Shown: positions 12,378 through 12,771 of the stretch, piece by piece
Layout of the letters: every line of letters starts with the position of its first letter
How positions within the stretch are numbered: position 1 is the first letter of the stretch
From: an uncultured Oscillibacter sp.
GTDB taxonomy: Bacteria; Bacillota; Clostridia; Oscillospirales; Oscillospiraceae
DNA: 12,771 nucleotides
Assembly: GCA_910583695.1 (NCBI GenBank)
Contig: CAJTZL010000068.1
Span: forward strand, 1-12,771
Direction of reading: 5' to 3'
Notes under the pieces: model-generated
Told to the model about the DNA's origin: nothing
The model's input: the letters and a program-made list of their open reading frames with translations, nothing else
The model's database searches: none
Position numbers and translations under genes: made by a program

Positions 12378-12400
12378 CATAATGTTTAGTACTATTCCGA
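12372..12400. promoter_or_regulatory. Candidate XRE operator
   Basis: TCGGAA (12372-12377) and TTCCGA (12395-12400) form a 6-bp inverted repeat with a 17-nt gap. Inside it, AACAT-A-ATGTT (12376-12386) is a second palindrome. The site covers the -35 of the XRE gene and the early transcribed region of the divergent gene, a natural place for autorepression. Confidence 0.5.
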
Positions 12401-12412
12401 GGAGATGATTTT

Positions 12413-12667
12413 ATGACGGACCTTATCAATCATCTATACTTTTACTCCGAGGACCACTGTATTTCACAGAGCTTGGAAACTCCGGAGTACCGGCAAACCA
12501 TCCACGGCTTAGAGAAAGACTGGACCAGATTCCGCTCCACCCTGACGGCAGAGCAGAACCGGCGGCTGGAGGACCTGCTGTCCCGTCAGTTCAGCGTCAA
12601 GCTCAAGGAGGAACAAGCGGTATTTCGCTCCGGCCTGTCCATAGGGGTAACGCTCGGCCGCCTGTAA
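12413..12667 (+). CDS. Small helical protein, DUF6809-like
   Basis: The 84-residue protein is predicted to be mainly helical with no signal peptide or membrane segment. The layout is LINHLYFYSEDHC, then PEYRQTIHGLEKDWTRFRST, then LTAEQNRRLEDLLSRQFSVK, then EEQAVFRSGLSIGVTLGRL. It resembles the small DUF6809 family found next to XRE regulators in Clostridia, with the same short tyrosine-containing opening, E-Y-x-x-x-x-x-x-L-E centre and F-x-x-G-x-x-x-G end. Its function is unknown. AGGAGA (12400-12405) and the strong promoter support the start. It is divergent from the XRE gene and ends 10 bp before the right inverted repeat. A role as a partner of the XRE protein is inference only. Confidence 0.75.
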   Translation: MTDLINHLYFYSEDHCISQSLETPEYRQTIHGLEKDWTRFRSTLTAEQNRRLEDLLSRQFSVKLKEEQAVFRSGLSIGVTLGRL

Positions 12668-12677
12668 AAACCCAACC

Positions 12678-12771
12678 AGCGGCAGCGGAAAGAGGAGCTG
12701 GTCCATTCGGTGAAGAACAAACCCCCGCCGAATCCAATTGCGCGAGGGAAGTCATTCCGGCTCCGCCGATC
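12678..12771 (-). repeat. Right inverted repeat of the XRE cassette (incomplete at window end)
   Basis: This is the reverse-complement partner of 12007-12099, reaching the last base of the window; its outer boundary is therefore unknown. It begins 10 bp after the stop codon of the 84-residue protein gene. Confidence 0.88.

Larger units (their letters stand above)
12007..12771. mobile_element. Putative cassette with long inverted ends, cut by the window edge
   Basis: Two divergent small genes are framed by about 93-bp inverted repeats that begin within 12 bp of each gene end. No transposase or recombinase is in the window, so if mobile it is non-autonomous or part of a larger integrated element reaching past 12771. 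No target-site duplication can be judged because the right flank is missing. Duplication of a conserved 3' tail is an alternative origin. Confidence 0.45.

Noticed and set aside
1..12771. tRNA, rRNA or CRISPR array
   Set aside because: No cloverleaf with a T-loop GTTCRA pattern, no rRNA core sequence and no regularly spaced direct repeats were seen on reading both strands.

Overview
The window looks like a chromosomal segment of a GC-rich gut Clostridia member (Oscillospiraceae/Flavonifractor-like). The basis is GC-rich protein genes with AGGAGG-type ribosome sites, sigma-A promoters (TTGNNN-N16/17-TATACT or TACAAT), G/C-rich intrinsic terminators, and families that occur together in Firmicutes (Obg GTPase, DUF421 membrane protein, DUF4349 lipoprotein, SprA-related metalloprotease-like protein). 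The taxon is an inference; no rRNA or tRNA is present.

Layout, left to right. Positions 1-160 hold a run of short palindromes. serC (minus, 162-1250) and a divergent-motif CLC anion transporter (plus, 1486-2820) are transcribed divergently from two good promoters. The CLC gene meets a carboxymuconolactone-decarboxylase-family gene (minus, 2815-3195) tail to tail with overlapping ends. That gene is divergent from a MerR regulator (plus, 3288-3659), and between them lies a classic MerR promoter: a 19-bp spacer containing a perfect palindrome. A large hairpin then separates merR from a DUF421 membrane protein gene (plus, 3717-4436) and also contains that gene's ribosome site. A two-gene minus operon follows: metallo-beta-lactamase-fold hydrolase, then HAD phosphatase (5955 to 4551). 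Its likely promoter lies in the 3' end of the upstream DUF4349 lipoprotein gene (minus, 6026-7057). Next come an HExxH/CxxC SprA-related protein (minus, 7200-8153) and an FMN-dependent alpha-hydroxy-acid dehydrogenase with a five-cysteine N-terminus (minus, 8427-9449).

From about 9590 to 10375 there is an AT-rich island with a small membrane protein (plus, 9681-10115) and a short uncertain ORF, unlike its GC-rich surroundings. obgE (minus, 10525-11805) follows, without the rplU-rpmA genes that often precede it. Instead, the space upstream is packed with palindromes, including a 16-bp homopurine/homopyrimidine hairpin followed by an exact 16-nt mirror repeat, a layout able to form a triple helix.

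The right end (12007-12771) is a compact cassette: a divergent XRE repressor and an 84-aa helical protein that share overlapping promoters and an operator-like region. The pair is bracketed by roughly 93-bp inverted repeats that match closely. The right repeat runs into the window edge, so the full extent is unknown. The cassette, the triplex-capable element and the CLC and dehydrogenase variants are the points most worth following. Most of the rest is ordinary housekeeping and accessory metabolism.
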